Below are positions 8,277 through 17,832 of a stretch of DNA of 64,000 nucleotides, piece by piece. The stretch is from NCBI RefSeq assembly GCF_025950525.1, contig NZ_JAPDGS010000003.1, positions 248,001-312,000 on the forward strand, given 5' to 3'. Origin of the DNA: Stagnihabitans lacustris. Lineage in GTDB: Bacteria; Pseudomonadota; Alphaproteobacteria; Rhodobacterales; Rhodobacteraceae. The notes beneath the pieces were generated by a model. That model was given only the letters and a program-made list of their open reading frames with translations, did no database searches and had not been told where the DNA came from. How positions within the stretch are numbered: position 1 is the first letter of the stretch; every line of letters starts with the position of its first letter. A program made the translations under genes and the position numbers.

Positions 8277-9563
8277 CTAGGGCTTGCCGTCGCCCACGAC
8301 CACAAAGCTCAGCGCTTCGGGTGTCAGCAGCCGGGCGGCGACGCGGTTCACGTCTTCCAGCGTCACGGCCTCGACCTTGGCATTGCGCGTGGCCGGGTAA
8401 TCCACCGGCAGACCCAGCATCTGCATCCCCACCAGGATGCCCGCAATCCGCCCGTTGCCGTCGAATTTCAACGGATAGGACCCGGTCATATAGGTCTTGG
8501 TGTCGTCCAGCTCTTGCTGCGAGACGCCCTTGGCCAGGCCTGCCCAGACCTCGCGGATCACCGCAATCGTCTCGGCCACCTTGTCATTTGCGACCGCAAC
8601 CGACCCCTGCAGCGACTCCGCATGGTCGTAAATCGCAAGCCCCGTGCCGATGCCATAGGTCAACCCGCGCTTTTCGCGGACCTCGTCCATCAGCCGAGAT
8701 GAAAACCCGCCGCCGCCAAGGATTTCGTTCACGATCGTGGCGGCGAAATAGTCCGGGTCCTGAAAGCGCAGCCCCTTTTGCCAGAACAGGATCGTGGTCT
8801 GCGGCCCCGGGAAGGCCTGGGTCTGCACGCCGCCCGGCACCTGCAACGCGACATCGGCAGGCAGGGGCGCGCCCTTGGCAGGCAATCCGCCCAGCAGTTG
8901 ATCCAGCGCCGCGCCCAGTTCCGCAGGCGTGATATCGCCCGCCGCCGCCACATAGACCCGGTCGCGCGCCATGGTGCCCTTCCAAGCCGCCAAAAGGTCG
9001 TCGCGGGTCAGCGCCGTGACGCTTTCCACCGTGCCATTTGGGTTCGACCCATAGGGATGGTCGCCAAAGGCCGCCGTGTTCAGCAGATCGCCCGCAATCG
9101 CCTCGGGGTCCTTGGTGTCCGAGGCGATGATCTGCAGCACCTGGCCCCGAACGCGTTCCACCGCCGGGGCGTCAAAGCGCGGCGCCGTCAGCGCGCCGGT
9201 CAACAGCGCCAGCGCCTGATCACGGTTTTCGGTCAGGAACCGGGCCGAGACATCGACCCCATCCACATCCGACGAAAACCGGAAATCGGCGGCCAGACCG
9301 TCGCGGGCGGCGGCAAAGCCCTGCGCGTCCAGCGCGCCCGAACCTTCCTCCAGCAGCGCCGTCATCAGGTTGACCGCACCCCTTTTCCCGGGTGCATCCA
9401 GCGAGGACCCGCCCTGAAACCGGATGTCCAGCGCGGTAAAGGCGATGTCGTGGTTTTCCACCAGCCAGGCCTTGATGCCGCCCTTGGACGTCACCTCTTG
9501 GATCTTGATCTCGGCAAAGGCGGGCGAAACCATCAGGGCCAGAAAGACAAGAACGCGGATCAT
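8277..9563 (-). CDS. M16 family peptidase-like protein, inactive partner
   Basis: A 428-residue secreted protein with an N-terminal signal peptide (VLVFLALMVSPAFA) and the M16 insulinase-like fold. At the position of the HxxEH zinc motif it reads GKRGAVNLMTALLEEG, so the zinc ligands are missing. The C-terminal region keeps the R/Y-type block (EKRGLTYGIG). It overlaps the preceding gene by ATGA and pairs with that active subunit, like the two-subunit processing peptidases. Expected location is the periplasm. Confidence 0.88.
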   Translation of the reverse strand: MIRVLVFLALMVSPAFAEIKIQEVTSKGGIKAWLVENHDIAFTALDIRFQGGSSLDAPGKRGAVNLMTALLEEGSGALDAQGFAAARDGLAADFRFSSDVDGVDVSARFLTENRDQALALLTGALTAPRFDAPAVERVRGQVLQIIASDTKDPEAIAGDLLNTAAFGDHPYGSNPNGTVESVTALTRDDLLAAWKGTMARDRVYVAAAGDITPAELGAALDQLLGGLPAKGAPLPADVALQVPGGVQTQAFPGPQTTILFWQKGLRFQDPDYFAATIVNEILGGGGFSSRLMDEVREKRGLTYGIGTGLAIYDHAESLQGSVAVANDKVAETIAVIREVWAGLAKGVSQQELDDTKTYMTGSYPLKFDGNGRIAGILVGMQMLGLPVDYPATRNAKVEAVTLEDVNRVAARLLTPEALSFVVVGDGKP

Positions 9564-10894
9564 TGGGCCTTCTCCTCTTGCAGCCAGCCGGTGACAGAGT
9601 GGCGCGCATCCAACAGCGCCGCCGCCGCCATCACATCCGCAGGCGTCACCGAGGTCAGAACCCCCGGCCAGTCCTGCACATCCTGCACCGTCAGCCCCGA
9701 GGCCAGCGCCATGCCATAGCGGTGCGCCGCGCCTTGGGTGTTGTCCTCGTCATAGACCTGCTTGGCGCGCAACTGCGCCTGGATGCGGTCGAATTCGGCC
9801 TGATCGACGCCCTTTTTCAGGAACTCGGCCAGGGTCGCATCCATCGCCTTTTCGGCATCCTCCAGGCCGACGCCCGCGGCCGGCACCACCACCAGGCCGA
9901 AGGTCGTGGGGTCCAGCGACACGCCGTCATAATTGGCCGACACATATGTCGCCACGGGTTTGTCGAACATCAAGGCCCGCGCCAGGACCGAGGTCGAGGG
10001 ATTGCCGCCCAGAAGCTCTGCCAAAATCGTCAGCGCCGCGGCCTGTTTCTGGTCGCCCGGGTTGCGTTCTGGGACAAGGTAGGTGCGCACAACATAGGGT
10101 TGGGCGACGCGGGCGTCCTCCATCACCAGACGGCGGGGGGCAAGCTGAGGCGGTTCGGCGGCGCGGATACGAGGGGTGATGGCGTCAGAGGGCTTGATCG
10201 GCCCGTAGTTTTTCTGCGCCAAGGCCAGGACATCGGCGGGCGTCACATCGCCCGCCACGACCAGGATGGCGTTGTTGGGCGCGTAATTGGCGCGGTAAAA
10301 GGCAAGGGCATCCTCCCGCGTCAGGCCCGCGATTTCCGACCGCCAGCCGATGACCGGCGTGCCATAGGGATGGTTCAGATACTGAGCCGCGCCCATCTGT
10401 TCCTGCAGAAGGGACCCCGGGTCGCTGTCGGTGCGCTGGTTGCGCTCGTCAAGGATCACTTCGCGTTCGGTCTCGACGTCCTTTACGGTCAGGTTCAGGT
10501 TGACCATGCGGTCGGCCTCCAGCCCCATGACCAGATCCAGCCGGTCGGCGGCAACCCTTTGGAAATAGGCGGTATAATCCTGCGTGGTAAAGGCATTGTC
10601 CGACCCGCCCTGGGCGGCCACGATCTTGGACAGCGCGCCGGGGGCCACGGATTTCGTGCCTTGGAACATCAGGTGTTCAAAGAAATGCGCGATGCCGGAA
10701 TGGCCGCGCGGCTCGTCGGCGGACCCGATACGATACCAGACCATATGCACGACGACCGGGGCGCGGTGGTCTTCGATCACCACGACCTCCAGCCCGTTGT
10801 CCAGCTTGTAGGTGGTCACGGGGCGGGCAAAGGCGGGCAGCATGAAGGCAGGCAGGGCCAGCAGGGTCAGAGCAACAGTCAGGAACTTGCGCAT
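9560..10894 (-). CDS. M16 family zinc peptidase, active subunit
   Basis: A 444-residue M16 metallopeptidase with a signal peptide (start MRKFLTVALTLLALPAF) and a complete zinc site: HFFEHLMF near residue 75 and the downstream Glu in the VILDERNQR region. The ATG at 10894 is chosen because it starts directly at the signal peptide; the frame is open to 11089 but that extension looks non-coding. It probably forms a heterodimer with the following inactive M16 protein in the periplasm. The substrate is unknown. Confidence 0.9.
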   Translation of the reverse strand: MRKFLTVALTLLALPAFMLPAFARPVTTYKLDNGLEVVVIEDHRAPVVVHMVWYRIGSADEPRGHSGIAHFFEHLMFQGTKSVAPGALSKIVAAQGGSDNAFTTQDYTAYFQRVAADRLDLVMGLEADRMVNLNLTVKDVETEREVILDERNQRTDSDPGSLLQEQMGAAQYLNHPYGTPVIGWRSEIAGLTREDALAFYRANYAPNNAILVVAGDVTPADVLALAQKNYGPIKPSDAITPRIRAAEPPQLAPRRLVMEDARVAQPYVVRTYLVPERNPGDQKQAAALTILAELLGGNPSTSVLARALMFDKPVATYVSANYDGVSLDPTTFGLVVVPAAGVGLEDAEKAMDATLAEFLKKGVDQAEFDRIQAQLRAKQVYDEDNTQGAAHRYGMALASGLTVQDVQDWPGVLTSVTPADVMAAAALLDARHSVTGWLQEEKAQ

Positions 10895-10977
10895 GGGCTC
10901 TCCATCGGGACACAGCGTGTAACCTAGCCTGCCATGCGCCCCGCGCATAGCCGCCCCCACGCGGAAGTGAGGCCCCG

Positions 10978-11547
10978 TTATTGCAGGAACTTGTCTTCTG
11001 AGTTGGTGCCGCCGAGGTTCGACCGCGGCGCCTCGACCGAACTGGCCGGCGGAGGGGCCGAGGGCGTCGCCACCCCGGCCTGACGCCACCGCGCCAGCTC
11101 GCGGTATTGGTCCAGCCAGCTGTCGCGATAGGCGGCGAAATAGGTGGTCAGGTTCAGGACACGTTCCAAAAGGCGGCCCGGGTGCTTTTTGCGGAAGGCC
11201 AGGTCCTCGGCGGCCAGGGTCGTGCGGATGGCCGGATCGGTGCCATGGCGCGCGGCATAACTCACCAGGGCGTTGTCGTTCGCACCGGCGCCGGGCGACC
11301 CGCCCAAAGCCAGGATCGCATCGGCCTGCGGGTTCTGATCGGTCAGGTTGCCACCGCCGGGCGTAGGCTCGGGCAGGGCGGCCATATCTTCGGGCAGTTC
11401 CAGGCCCTTGGCGGGCAGGATCGAGAATTCGTCCGGCCCATTGGTGCCGGACCGCAGGTTCATCAGTTGCGGCACCTTGTCGCGCGAACCGCAGGACGCC
11501 AGCGCCACCAAGAGGACACCCGCCAAAACCAGCCCTGCCTTCCGCAT
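10978..11547 (-). CDS. DUF3035 lipoprotein
   Basis: A 189-residue lipoprotein. The signal sequence ends in a lipobox, LASC, at about residues 16-19, followed by a Pro/Gly-rich segment and a DUF3035-type helical domain. Function unknown. It follows lspA, whose product would process its lipobox, with a 27-base gap and an AGGGAG ribosome site. This gene order is conserved in Rhodobacterales as far as I recall. Confidence 0.82.
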   Translation of the reverse strand: MRKAGLVLAGVLLVALASCGSRDKVPQLMNLRSGTNGPDEFSILPAKGLELPEDMAALPEPTPGGGNLTDQNPQADAILALGGSPGAGANDNALVSYAARHGTDPAIRTTLAAEDLAFRKKHPGRLLERVLNLTTYFAAYRDSWLDQYRELARWRQAGVATPSAPPPASSVEAPRSNLGGTNSEDKFLQ

Positions 11548-11574
11548 CGCTTACTCCCTGACCCTCGGCCCGTC

Positions 11575-12057
11575 TTAGCGCAAGCTGGCGCGCCCGTCAC
11601 GCGGGTTCTTTCCGGTGAACAGGATCAGGCCGACGGCGCCGAAGAAAATCGCCACATCGGCGACGTTGAAGCTGAAGGGGTTGTCGATCCCGCAGCAGGA
11701 CATGTTCAGGAAATCGGCCACCGCGCCATAGATCACCCGGTCGACGACATTGCCCAAGGCGCCGCCCAGAAGCAGCCCGGCCGACAGGTGGACCCATTTG
11801 CCGCCCTCGCGCCGCGCCCAGATCACCACCCAGGCCGAGATGGCCAAGGCCACCGCGATCAGGACCCAGCGCATCATGTCGCCCCCGGCCAGAAGGCCGA
11901 AGTTCACGCCGTAATTCCAGGCCATCCGAAAGACAAGGTAAGGCGGGGCGACGTCGAATTCGCCCAAGTTGCGCAGGTCCAGCGCGATGACGACCAGGTA
12001 TTTCGTAACCTGGTCCAGGGCAAAGATCGCCAACGCAGTCAGGAACATCCGCCGCAT
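11575..12057 (-). CDS. lspA: Lipoprotein signal peptidase LspA
   Basis: A 160-residue integral membrane aspartic peptidase that cleaves the signal peptide from diacylglyceryl-prolipoproteins. Four hydrophobic segments are visible. The two catalytic Asp motifs are present: [16 protein letters not shown] and [12 protein letters not shown]. The ATG at 12057 lies one base after the purH stop; the in-frame upstream codons overlap purH and are not favoured. Confidence 0.95.
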   Translation of the reverse strand: MRRMFLTALAIFALDQVTKYLVVIALDLRNLGEFDVAPPYLVFRMAWNYGVNFGLLAGGDMMRWVLIAVALAISAWVVIWARREGGKWVHLSAGLLLGGALGNVVDRVIYGAVADFLNMSCCGIDNPFSFNVADVAIFFGAVGLILFTGKNPRDGRASLR

Positions 12058-12058
12058 G

Positions 12059-13639
12059 TCAGTGCCGGAAATGCCGCTGGCCGGTAAAGACCATGGCAAG
12101 CCCCGCCTCGTCGGCCGCAGCGATCACCTTGTCGTCGTTCATGCTGCCGCCGGGCTGGATGACCGCCACCGCGCCCGCCTCTGCCGCTGTTAGCAGCCCG
12201 TCCGGAAAGGGGAAAAACGCATCCGAGGCCACGACAGAGCCGATGGTGGGGGAGGCCGCAAGCCCCAGGGCCTCGGCCATGTCCTGCGCCTTGCGCGCGG
12301 CGATGCGGGTGCTGTCCACGCGGCTCATCTGGCCCGCGCCGACGCCCACGGTCGCGCCGTCCTTGACATAGACGATGGCGTTCGACTTCACATGCTTGGC
12401 GACCTTCCAGGCGAAAAGAAGGTCCTCCATCTGCGCGGCCGTCGGGGCCTTTTTCGTCACGACCTTCAGGTCCGGCAGGCCCGCGAAGTCACGGTCTTGG
12501 ACCAAGAAGCCGCCCGCCACCTGCTTGAAGGCCCAGCCCGGAGATTTGGCATCCGGCAAGCCGCCGGTGGTCAGCAGGCGCAGGTTCTTCTTGGCCGCAA
12601 AGATCTCACGCGCGGCTTCGCTTGCGCCGGGGGCGATCACGACCTCGGTAAAGATCTTGACGATCTCTTCCGCCGTCTCGGCGTCCAGCGGCTGATTCAG
12701 CGCGACGATCCCGCCAAAGGCGCTGGTCTGGTCGCAGGCATAGGCGCGCAAATAGGCCTCACGCAGCGAGGCGCCTTGACCGACCCCACAGGGATTCGCG
12801 TGTTTGATGATGGCGCAGGCCGGGGCGCCGCCCGCGAATTCCGCCACCAGTTCAAACGCCGCATCGGTGTCGTTGATGTTGTTGTAGGACAGCTCTTTGC
12901 CCTGCCATTGGCGGGCCGTGGCCACGCCCTCACGGCGGCTTCCGTCTGTGTAAAAGGCCGCGCGCTGGTGGGGATTCTCGCCGTAGCGCATCCCTTGGCG
13001 GAAGGTGCCGGCAAAGCTGCGATTGCGCGGGAAGGGCTCTTTGATCTGACCCGCAAGCCAGGTCGAAACGGCGGTGTCATAGGCCGCCGTCTTGGCATAG
13101 GCGGTCAGCGCCAGTTTCTGCCGGAAGCCCAGCGAGGTCGCCCCATCATGCGCCTTCAGCTGGTCGATCAGCGTGCCATAGTCGGACGGATCGGTCACAA
13201 CGGTCACAAAGCGGTGGTTCTTGGAGGCCGCGCGGATCATCGCAGGCCCGCCGATGTCGATGTTCTCGATACAGGTGGCGTGGTCGGCGCCTTTGGCCAC
13301 GGTCTCTTCAAAGGGGTAAAGGTTGACGATCAACAGGTCGATGGGCTCGATCCCATGGGCGGCCATGGCCAACAGATGCTCGTCGTCGTCCCGCAGCGCC
13401 AAAAGCGCGCCATGGATGTTCGGATGCAGCGTCTTGACCCGCCCATCCATCATCTCGGGAAAGCCCGTCACCTCGGCCACGTCCCGCACCTTCAGCCCCG
13501 CGGCGCGCAGCATGTTCGACGTGCCCCCGGTCGAGATCAGCTCGACCCCGTAACCCGCCAAAGCGCGCGACAGTTCGATCAAACCGGATTTGTCGGACAC
13601 CGAAATCAGCGCGCGGCCGATCGGAACGAGATTGGTCAT
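12059..13639 (-). CDS. purH: Bifunctional AICAR formyltransferase/IMP cyclohydrolase PurH
   Basis: A 526-residue enzyme catalysing the last two steps of de novo IMP synthesis. The N-terminal IMP cyclohydrolase domain starts [12 protein letters not shown] and includes [12 protein letters not shown]. The C-terminal AICAR formyltransferase domain includes KHANPCGVG and FGGIVALN. Length matches the family. It sits 20 bases downstream of the heparinase-like gene and 1 base upstream of lspA, so it is probably co-transcribed with both. Confidence 0.97.
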   Translation of the reverse strand: MTNLVPIGRALISVSDKSGLIELSRALAGYGVELISTGGTSNMLRAAGLKVRDVAEVTGFPEMMDGRVKTLHPNIHGALLALRDDDEHLLAMAAHGIEPIDLLIVNLYPFEETVAKGADHATCIENIDIGGPAMIRAASKNHRFVTVVTDPSDYGTLIDQLKAHDGATSLGFRQKLALTAYAKTAAYDTAVSTWLAGQIKEPFPRNRSFAGTFRQGMRYGENPHQRAAFYTDGSRREGVATARQWQGKELSYNNINDTDAAFELVAEFAGGAPACAIIKHANPCGVGQGASLREAYLRAYACDQTSAFGGIVALNQPLDAETAEEIVKIFTEVVIAPGASEAAREIFAAKKNLRLLTTGGLPDAKSPGWAFKQVAGGFLVQDRDFAGLPDLKVVTKKAPTAAQMEDLLFAWKVAKHVKSNAIVYVKDGATVGVGAGQMSRVDSTRIAARKAQDMAEALGLAASPTIGSVVASDAFFPFPDGLLTAAEAGAVAVIQPGGSMNDDKVIAAADEAGLAMVFTGQRHFRH

Positions 13640-13659
13640 GGCAAAGGCCCCCTCGTGAG

Positions 13660-15324
13660 TCAGATCTGGCCTGCGGGGTCGTCCCGCTCCAGATCCCTGA
13701 TGGCAAGCGGAGTATCCTGCGCCTTCGCCAAGGTCCAGCCCGCTTGCGTGTCGAAGTCGTTTGCCAGGCCGGAAAGCACGATTTGCAGGCTTTCACGCGG
13801 GCGCAGGCGGGACTTCTCCAGATAGATCGAGGGGTCCAGCGTCATCCGGGTCGCCCCGTCATGGCGAAAGACCCAGATTTCGCCGGATCGCAACGTCAGG
13901 CTGATGGCCGCGCCGCCAAGGTCCACCCGCGCCTCGACATCGGGGTGCAGGTGAAAGCGGATGGCGAATTTGACGCCCTGAAAGCGGCGGCCCTGGGCCA
14001 GACGCTCGAACCGGCGTTTGTCGGTGGTCGTCACCGCGGCCAGCCGGTCGATCCCGGTCAGATGGCGCCCGTCGCTGGTCAACATCAGGTCGCGCACATG
14101 CGACAGGCCATGGGTCGCGGCCCAACCGTTGTGCACCAGATGCACCCCGCCGCCATTCTCGCCCGGCAGAACGCGCAGCGTCGTGACCTCGGCCCGTTCC
14201 GTGAAATCCCCTTGTCCCGAGGCCCCCAGCCGCGAGGAGGAATAGCCCTCCACCGCCAGCGTCGCGTGGCTGGCCGTCGCGCGCCCCGCCTGCCGCCACT
14301 CGGCGCCAAAGGCCGTGCCCGCGCCGACATTCACCACCAAAGGCCTGCGCCCCGAGGTCAGTTCAAACCCATTGGTCGAGGCATGGCCCTGCACCCCCGG
14401 CGGCGGCGGGGCGGCATCGACGATCACCGTGGTCCGCCCGCCATGCAGCCGCACGTAACCCATCGCCATACCCGCATTGCCCATCGGCCGGACGCCCGCA
14501 TTGGCCAAGGCAGAGTCCAACCGCCCCTCGGCCCCGCGCCCCCCGTCATGGAACCGCGCCAGCCCGCCATCGGCATGGCGCAGCGCCCGCAGGGTGGGGG
14601 CGATCCGCTCCATCGCCGCGGCAAGCTCTGGCGGCAGGGCGCGTTCCGCCTCGCCCAAGGACAGGCTGACCCAGGTCAGGAGGGTAAAGATTTCAAGGAG
14701 TTCTTCGGGGTTGCGGCTGGCGATGCCGCCGCCCATGTCGATCTCGGTGTCACACAGGGCAGCCAGAACCTTCAACGCGGCGGGGTGTTCGATCCCCAGG
14801 GCGAGCCCGGCGATGATCAGCCCCGACAGCGCCTCGAACCCCTGCGCCCGGCCCGCAAGGTAGTGGATCTGCAGCGACAGGCTGGCCAGCAGCGGCAGGG
14901 GGTCGCGCCCCTCGGTCAGCATCCCCGCCTGCATCACCCAGCGCGTGATGCGCCGCCCGATCAGGTCCGGCGCCCAACCCGGCCCCTGACCGCGGCCAAA
15001 GCGGGCGATCCAGGCCTCGGTCCAGGCCTGCGCCCGCTCCTGCGCGCGGATGTCGCCAAAGGCCGCCAGGTCATCCAGCCAGGTGAAGCCATGCACCTCG
15101 ACCCGGGCGTGCGGATCGGCAAAGGGCACATCCCAGATCGGCCGCCCCGGCGCCTCGACGCTGGCCACGCCTGCGATGAAGTTGCCCGCGACCATCTGCT
15201 TGCCGCGGGCATAAAGCCCGATGGACCGCGGTTCGGGCCTGCGGGAAAAGCCCGTGGCGGGGGCGATGCGCGCCGCCCGCCACAGGGCAAGCCTGTTCCG
15301 CCAGCCTGAAAGCCCCTCGCCCAA
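13660..15324 (-). CDS. Heparinase II/III family protein
   Basis: A 554-residue protein with an (alpha/alpha) toroid-like N-terminal half and a beta-sandwich C-terminal half typical of heparinase II/III. Recognisable segments are [15 protein letters not shown] and the [14 protein letters not shown] region. Such proteins are found next to purH across Rhodobacterales, where a true polysaccharide substrate is unproven. The likely start is a TTG at 15324, preceded by GGGGAG; an in-frame stop lies only seven codons further upstream, so no other start is available. No signal peptide is seen. Confidence 0.82.
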   Translation of the reverse strand: MGEGLSGWRNRLALWRAARIAPATGFSRRPEPRSIGLYARGKQMVAGNFIAGVASVEAPGRPIWDVPFADPHARVEVHGFTWLDDLAAFGDIRAQERAQAWTEAWIARFGRGQGPGWAPDLIGRRITRWVMQAGMLTEGRDPLPLLASLSLQIHYLAGRAQGFEALSGLIIAGLALGIEHPAALKVLAALCDTEIDMGGGIASRNPEELLEIFTLLTWVSLSLGEAERALPPELAAAMERIAPTLRALRHADGGLARFHDGGRGAEGRLDSALANAGVRPMGNAGMAMGYVRLHGGRTTVIVDAAPPPPGVQGHASTNGFELTSGRRPLVVNVGAGTAFGAEWRQAGRATASHATLAVEGYSSSRLGASGQGDFTERAEVTTLRVLPGENGGGVHLVHNGWAATHGLSHVRDLMLTSDGRHLTGIDRLAAVTTTDKRRFERLAQGRRFQGVKFAIRFHLHPDVEARVDLGGAAISLTLRSGEIWVFRHDGATRMTLDPSIYLEKSRLRPRESLQIVLSGLANDFDTQAGWTLAKAQDTPLAIRDLERDDPAGQI

Positions 15325-15370
15325 TGCCTGCTCTCCCCGTTTTCAGGGCAGCATAGCCCCTTGGGGCGCA

Positions 15371-16513
15371 TCAACCAAGGTGGTCGATACGCTCCATATA
15401 TTGTGCCAGACCGCGGACCTGACCCAACCACTTGGTGTAAAGCTTGGGGTCATGCGGGGCGGCATGGACGCCCGCCGGAATTTCCCGCGCCATCAGCGAT
15501 TCCACGGCGAAACTGACGGGCGAGGACACCAGCCGCGCCATCGCGCTGCCGCGCTCATCGCCCCAGGCATCCATGGCCCAGGTCTCGTGGTGGACGATCC
15601 GCCCCTCCCGCTCGGCTTTCAGCGAGACAAACAGCACCACACGGTCGGGCTCGCCCGGCGCATAGGTGTTTTCCTTCAGCAGCTCAGCGGCCAATTCGTT
15701 GATGCGGGCGTCGCCTTCGGGGCCCTGAAGCGTCTCGATCTCGCGGAAGATCGGGGTCCAGGCCTCGGCCCAGCCGTTCAGGCGGATGGTGCCACGGACG
15801 AAATCGCGGACCTTCCAGGCGGGGTCAAAGTGGTAATCCGCCATGAACGGATAGGAATCGCGGTTCGGATAGACCTCGAACGACTCCGGCTGCGGCAAGG
15901 GCGCATCATAGGCGGTGATCGCATCCCAAGGGCGCTGCACGCGCAATTCGCTGAAGTTCCGCAAGCTGCGCGAGGGCGAACGCAGCGCCTTCAGCACGCC
16001 CGCCGGCGCCCAAGAGAACTTATACCGGAACGCGTTGGGGATCTTCGGCACGCCGCCGCAATAGCTGACAAAGGACAGGGTATTGCCCGCGTCATAGCCC
16101 TTCGACGCCCGATAGCGCGCCACCAAGTCATGCGCCATCAGGTGGTCGATCCCGGGGTCCAGGCCACATTCGTTGATGGAAACCAGGCCCTTGTCACGGA
16201 ACACCGGGTCCAGCGCCTTCATCTCGGGCGAGATATAGGAGGACGACACGAAATGCGCTCCCTTATCCAGGCAGGCCTGTGCGATGCCCACATGGTGATC
16301 CACCGTCAGCATGGAAATCGCCACATCGCCCGGCGCCAAGGCCGCCGTCAGGTCGTCCAGGCTATAGGCGCGGATATCTTGGGTCAGGTCGCCCACGGCT
16401 TCGCGGGCCTTTTCGACCGTGCGGTTCCAGACCACGACCTTTTCGCCGGACTGGATCAGCCGCCGAAGCCCAGGACCCGAGGACAAGCCCGTGCCACACC
16501 AATGGATCGTCAT
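15371..16513 (-). CDS. Saccharopine dehydrogenase-like protein (LYS9-like)
   Basis: A 380-residue NAD(P)-dependent oxidoreductase of the saccharopine dehydrogenase (glutamate-forming)/homospermidine synthase superfamily. It opens with a short Rossmann segment (IHWCGTGLSSGPGL) and carries NECGLDPGIDHLMA, characteristic of the saccharopine reductase group, plus SYCGGVPKI. It lies 10 bases after the lysine-forming partner, so the two form an operon that could interconvert lysine and saccharopine and then 2-aminoadipate semialdehyde. Direction (lysine breakdown or synthesis) cannot be decided here. Confidence 0.85.
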   Translation of the reverse strand: MTIHWCGTGLSSGPGLRRLIQSGEKVVVWNRTVEKAREAVGDLTQDIRAYSLDDLTAALAPGDVAISMLTVDHHVGIAQACLDKGAHFVSSSYISPEMKALDPVFRDKGLVSINECGLDPGIDHLMAHDLVARYRASKGYDAGNTLSFVSYCGGVPKIPNAFRYKFSWAPAGVLKALRSPSRSLRNFSELRVQRPWDAITAYDAPLPQPESFEVYPNRDSYPFMADYHFDPAWKVRDFVRGTIRLNGWAEAWTPIFREIETLQGPEGDARINELAAELLKENTYAPGEPDRVVLFVSLKAEREGRIVHHETWAMDAWGDERGSAMARLVSSPVSFAVESLMAREIPAGVHAAPHDPKLYTKWLGQVRGLAQYMERIDHLG

Positions 16514-16523
16514 GTTGGTCTCC

Positions 16524-17570
16524 TTAAAGATTGGCAGAATGGCGGTCGTAATCCGCCTTGGCCCGGCCCCAGACGCCCGTATCCAGATCGGTCAGCGTCA
16601 AAAGCGAGGGCAACAATTGCGCCGCATAATCCACCGAGGATTCCACCGGCATCAAGGACGGCAGGTTGTCGATGGCGGTCACATCCAGCGGCGGTTCCGC
16701 CACCCGCAGGGCGGGCGCATCCCAATCGGTCGCCTGATTGTAAACCTTGATCGGCGAGAAATCCGAGGTCGGGTCACAGGCGATATCGCCGATGACCGAA
16801 AGCGCCCGGGGTTCCGTGGCAGCCGAGGCAGGCACGAAAACCGGGCACCCCGGCCGGGCCAGGATGCAGTTCAGGAAGATGTCATGGGCCAGAACCTGCG
16901 GAAAAGGCCCACCGCTGGCGGTCTCGGCCATGTCCCACTTGGTCGGCGTGACGCCCATGGCCTGCAGGCAATCCGCAGCCCCGGTGCCAACCCGCCCCAA
17001 GGCGCCGATGATCAAAGCCGAGGGCCGGCGCAGGCCGTGCAACTCACGCTCCAATTCTGCCACCAGGGCCGCGCGGCCCGGATAGACCGACACCGGCCCG
17101 CAGATGCCGCCACGCTGCTGCGCCGCCCAGCATTTCAAGCCCAAGGCCGCTCCGGCAAAGCCCGCCCAATAGCCAAAGGCCGCGACGCGGCGGCCATCCT
17201 CGCCCACCAGATATTCCAGGTCATACAGCGTGCCACCGCCCGCCTTGAAGCGCCGCAACAGCACCTGCCCCGCCGGCTGCCCCTTGAAGGCATGGCCGAA
17301 CATGATGTGGCGATGGGTCAGGGGCGTGCCATCCTCGGGCAGCTCTTTCAGCCCGAAGATGATCGCATCCCGGGGCGCTTGCGGCCACAGGTTCTCCCCC
17401 ACGATCTCGCAGCCGGCCGCAGCATAGCCCTCGATGCCAATCGCCCGCACAGAGGACTGCTCGACCGACACGCGAACACCCGCGCGCACCAGCGCCGCCG
17501 CGCCCTCGGGCGTCAGACCCACGCGTTCTTCGTGCGGGCGCTGCTCGGCCCGAACCCACAGATGTACCAT
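16524..17570 (-). CDS. Saccharopine dehydrogenase, L-lysine-forming (LYS1-like)
   Basis: A 348-residue enzyme of the AlaDH/PNT-like saccharopine dehydrogenase group, expected to interconvert saccharopine with lysine and 2-oxoglutarate. N-terminal LWVRAEQRPHEERVGLTP, the HIMFGHAFKGQ segment and the Rossmann loop IIGALGRVGTGAADC match this family. It precedes the LYS9-like gene by 10 bases. The upstream region holds a hairpin array and no obvious promoter. Confidence 0.88.
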   Translation of the reverse strand: MVHLWVRAEQRPHEERVGLTPEGAAALVRAGVRVSVEQSSVRAIGIEGYAAAGCEIVGENLWPQAPRDAIIFGLKELPEDGTPLTHRHIMFGHAFKGQPAGQVLLRRFKAGGGTLYDLEYLVGEDGRRVAAFGYWAGFAGAALGLKCWAAQQRGGICGPVSVYPGRAALVAELERELHGLRRPSALIIGALGRVGTGAADCLQAMGVTPTKWDMAETASGGPFPQVLAHDIFLNCILARPGCPVFVPASAATEPRALSVIGDIACDPTSDFSPIKVYNQATDWDAPALRVAEPPLDVTAIDNLPSLMPVESSVDYAAQLLPSLLTLTDLDTGVWGRAKADYDRHSANL

Positions 17571-17664
17571 GGCGAAACTCCTCTTTGCGCCCGACCTAGC
17601 AGAAGCGCGCCAAAGCGTCCAACCCGCTTTGCGTCACGCCCTGCCGCAAAGCGACCTTGCGTCT

Positions 17665-17715
17665 TTCATACTGACTTAAATATTCCACGGGGGTCCGGGG
17701 GTGTGAAACCCCCGG
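17665..17715 (-). repeat. Hairpin-ATATTT element, copy 1
   Basis: Read on the minus strand: a stem CCGGGGGT/ACCCCCGG, then GACCCCCGTGGAATATTT, then a short A-rich tail ending near ATGAAAG. The same layout recurs at 46989-47043 and 53058-53110. It lies upstream of the LYS1-like start. Confidence 0.7.
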
Positions 17716-17820
17716 TTTTTGCAACGGGTCCGGGGGTGTGAAACCCCCGGTTTTTGCAACGGGTCCGGGGGTGTGAAACCCCCGGCTTTTCAACGGGTCC
17801 GGGGGCTGAAACCCTCGACG
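17691..17820. repeat. Tandem palindromic 35-bp array
   Basis: Two identical 35-bp units (17691-17725, 17726-17760), a third of 34 bp with two differences (17761-17794) and a degenerate fourth piece (17795-17820). Each unit holds a stem of CCGGGGGT/ACCCCCGG with loop GTGAA, followed on the plus strand by TTTTTGCAAC or TTTTCAAC. It fills the gap between the 3' end of adenine deaminase and the start of the saccharopine dehydrogenase pair. The first unit is the hairpin part of the neighbouring ATATTT element. Confidence 0.9.
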
Positions 17821-17832
17821 CGGTCCACCCGC

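Noticed and set aside
17691..17820. CRISPR array
   Set aside because: Units abut without unique spacers, are self-palindromic, and no cas genes are present; it is a tandem repeat of a dispersed hairpin.
17571..17832. Insertion sequence or transposon remnant around the hairpin array
   Set aside because: No transposase fragment, no terminal inverted repeats bordering a coding segment and no target duplication could be seen.
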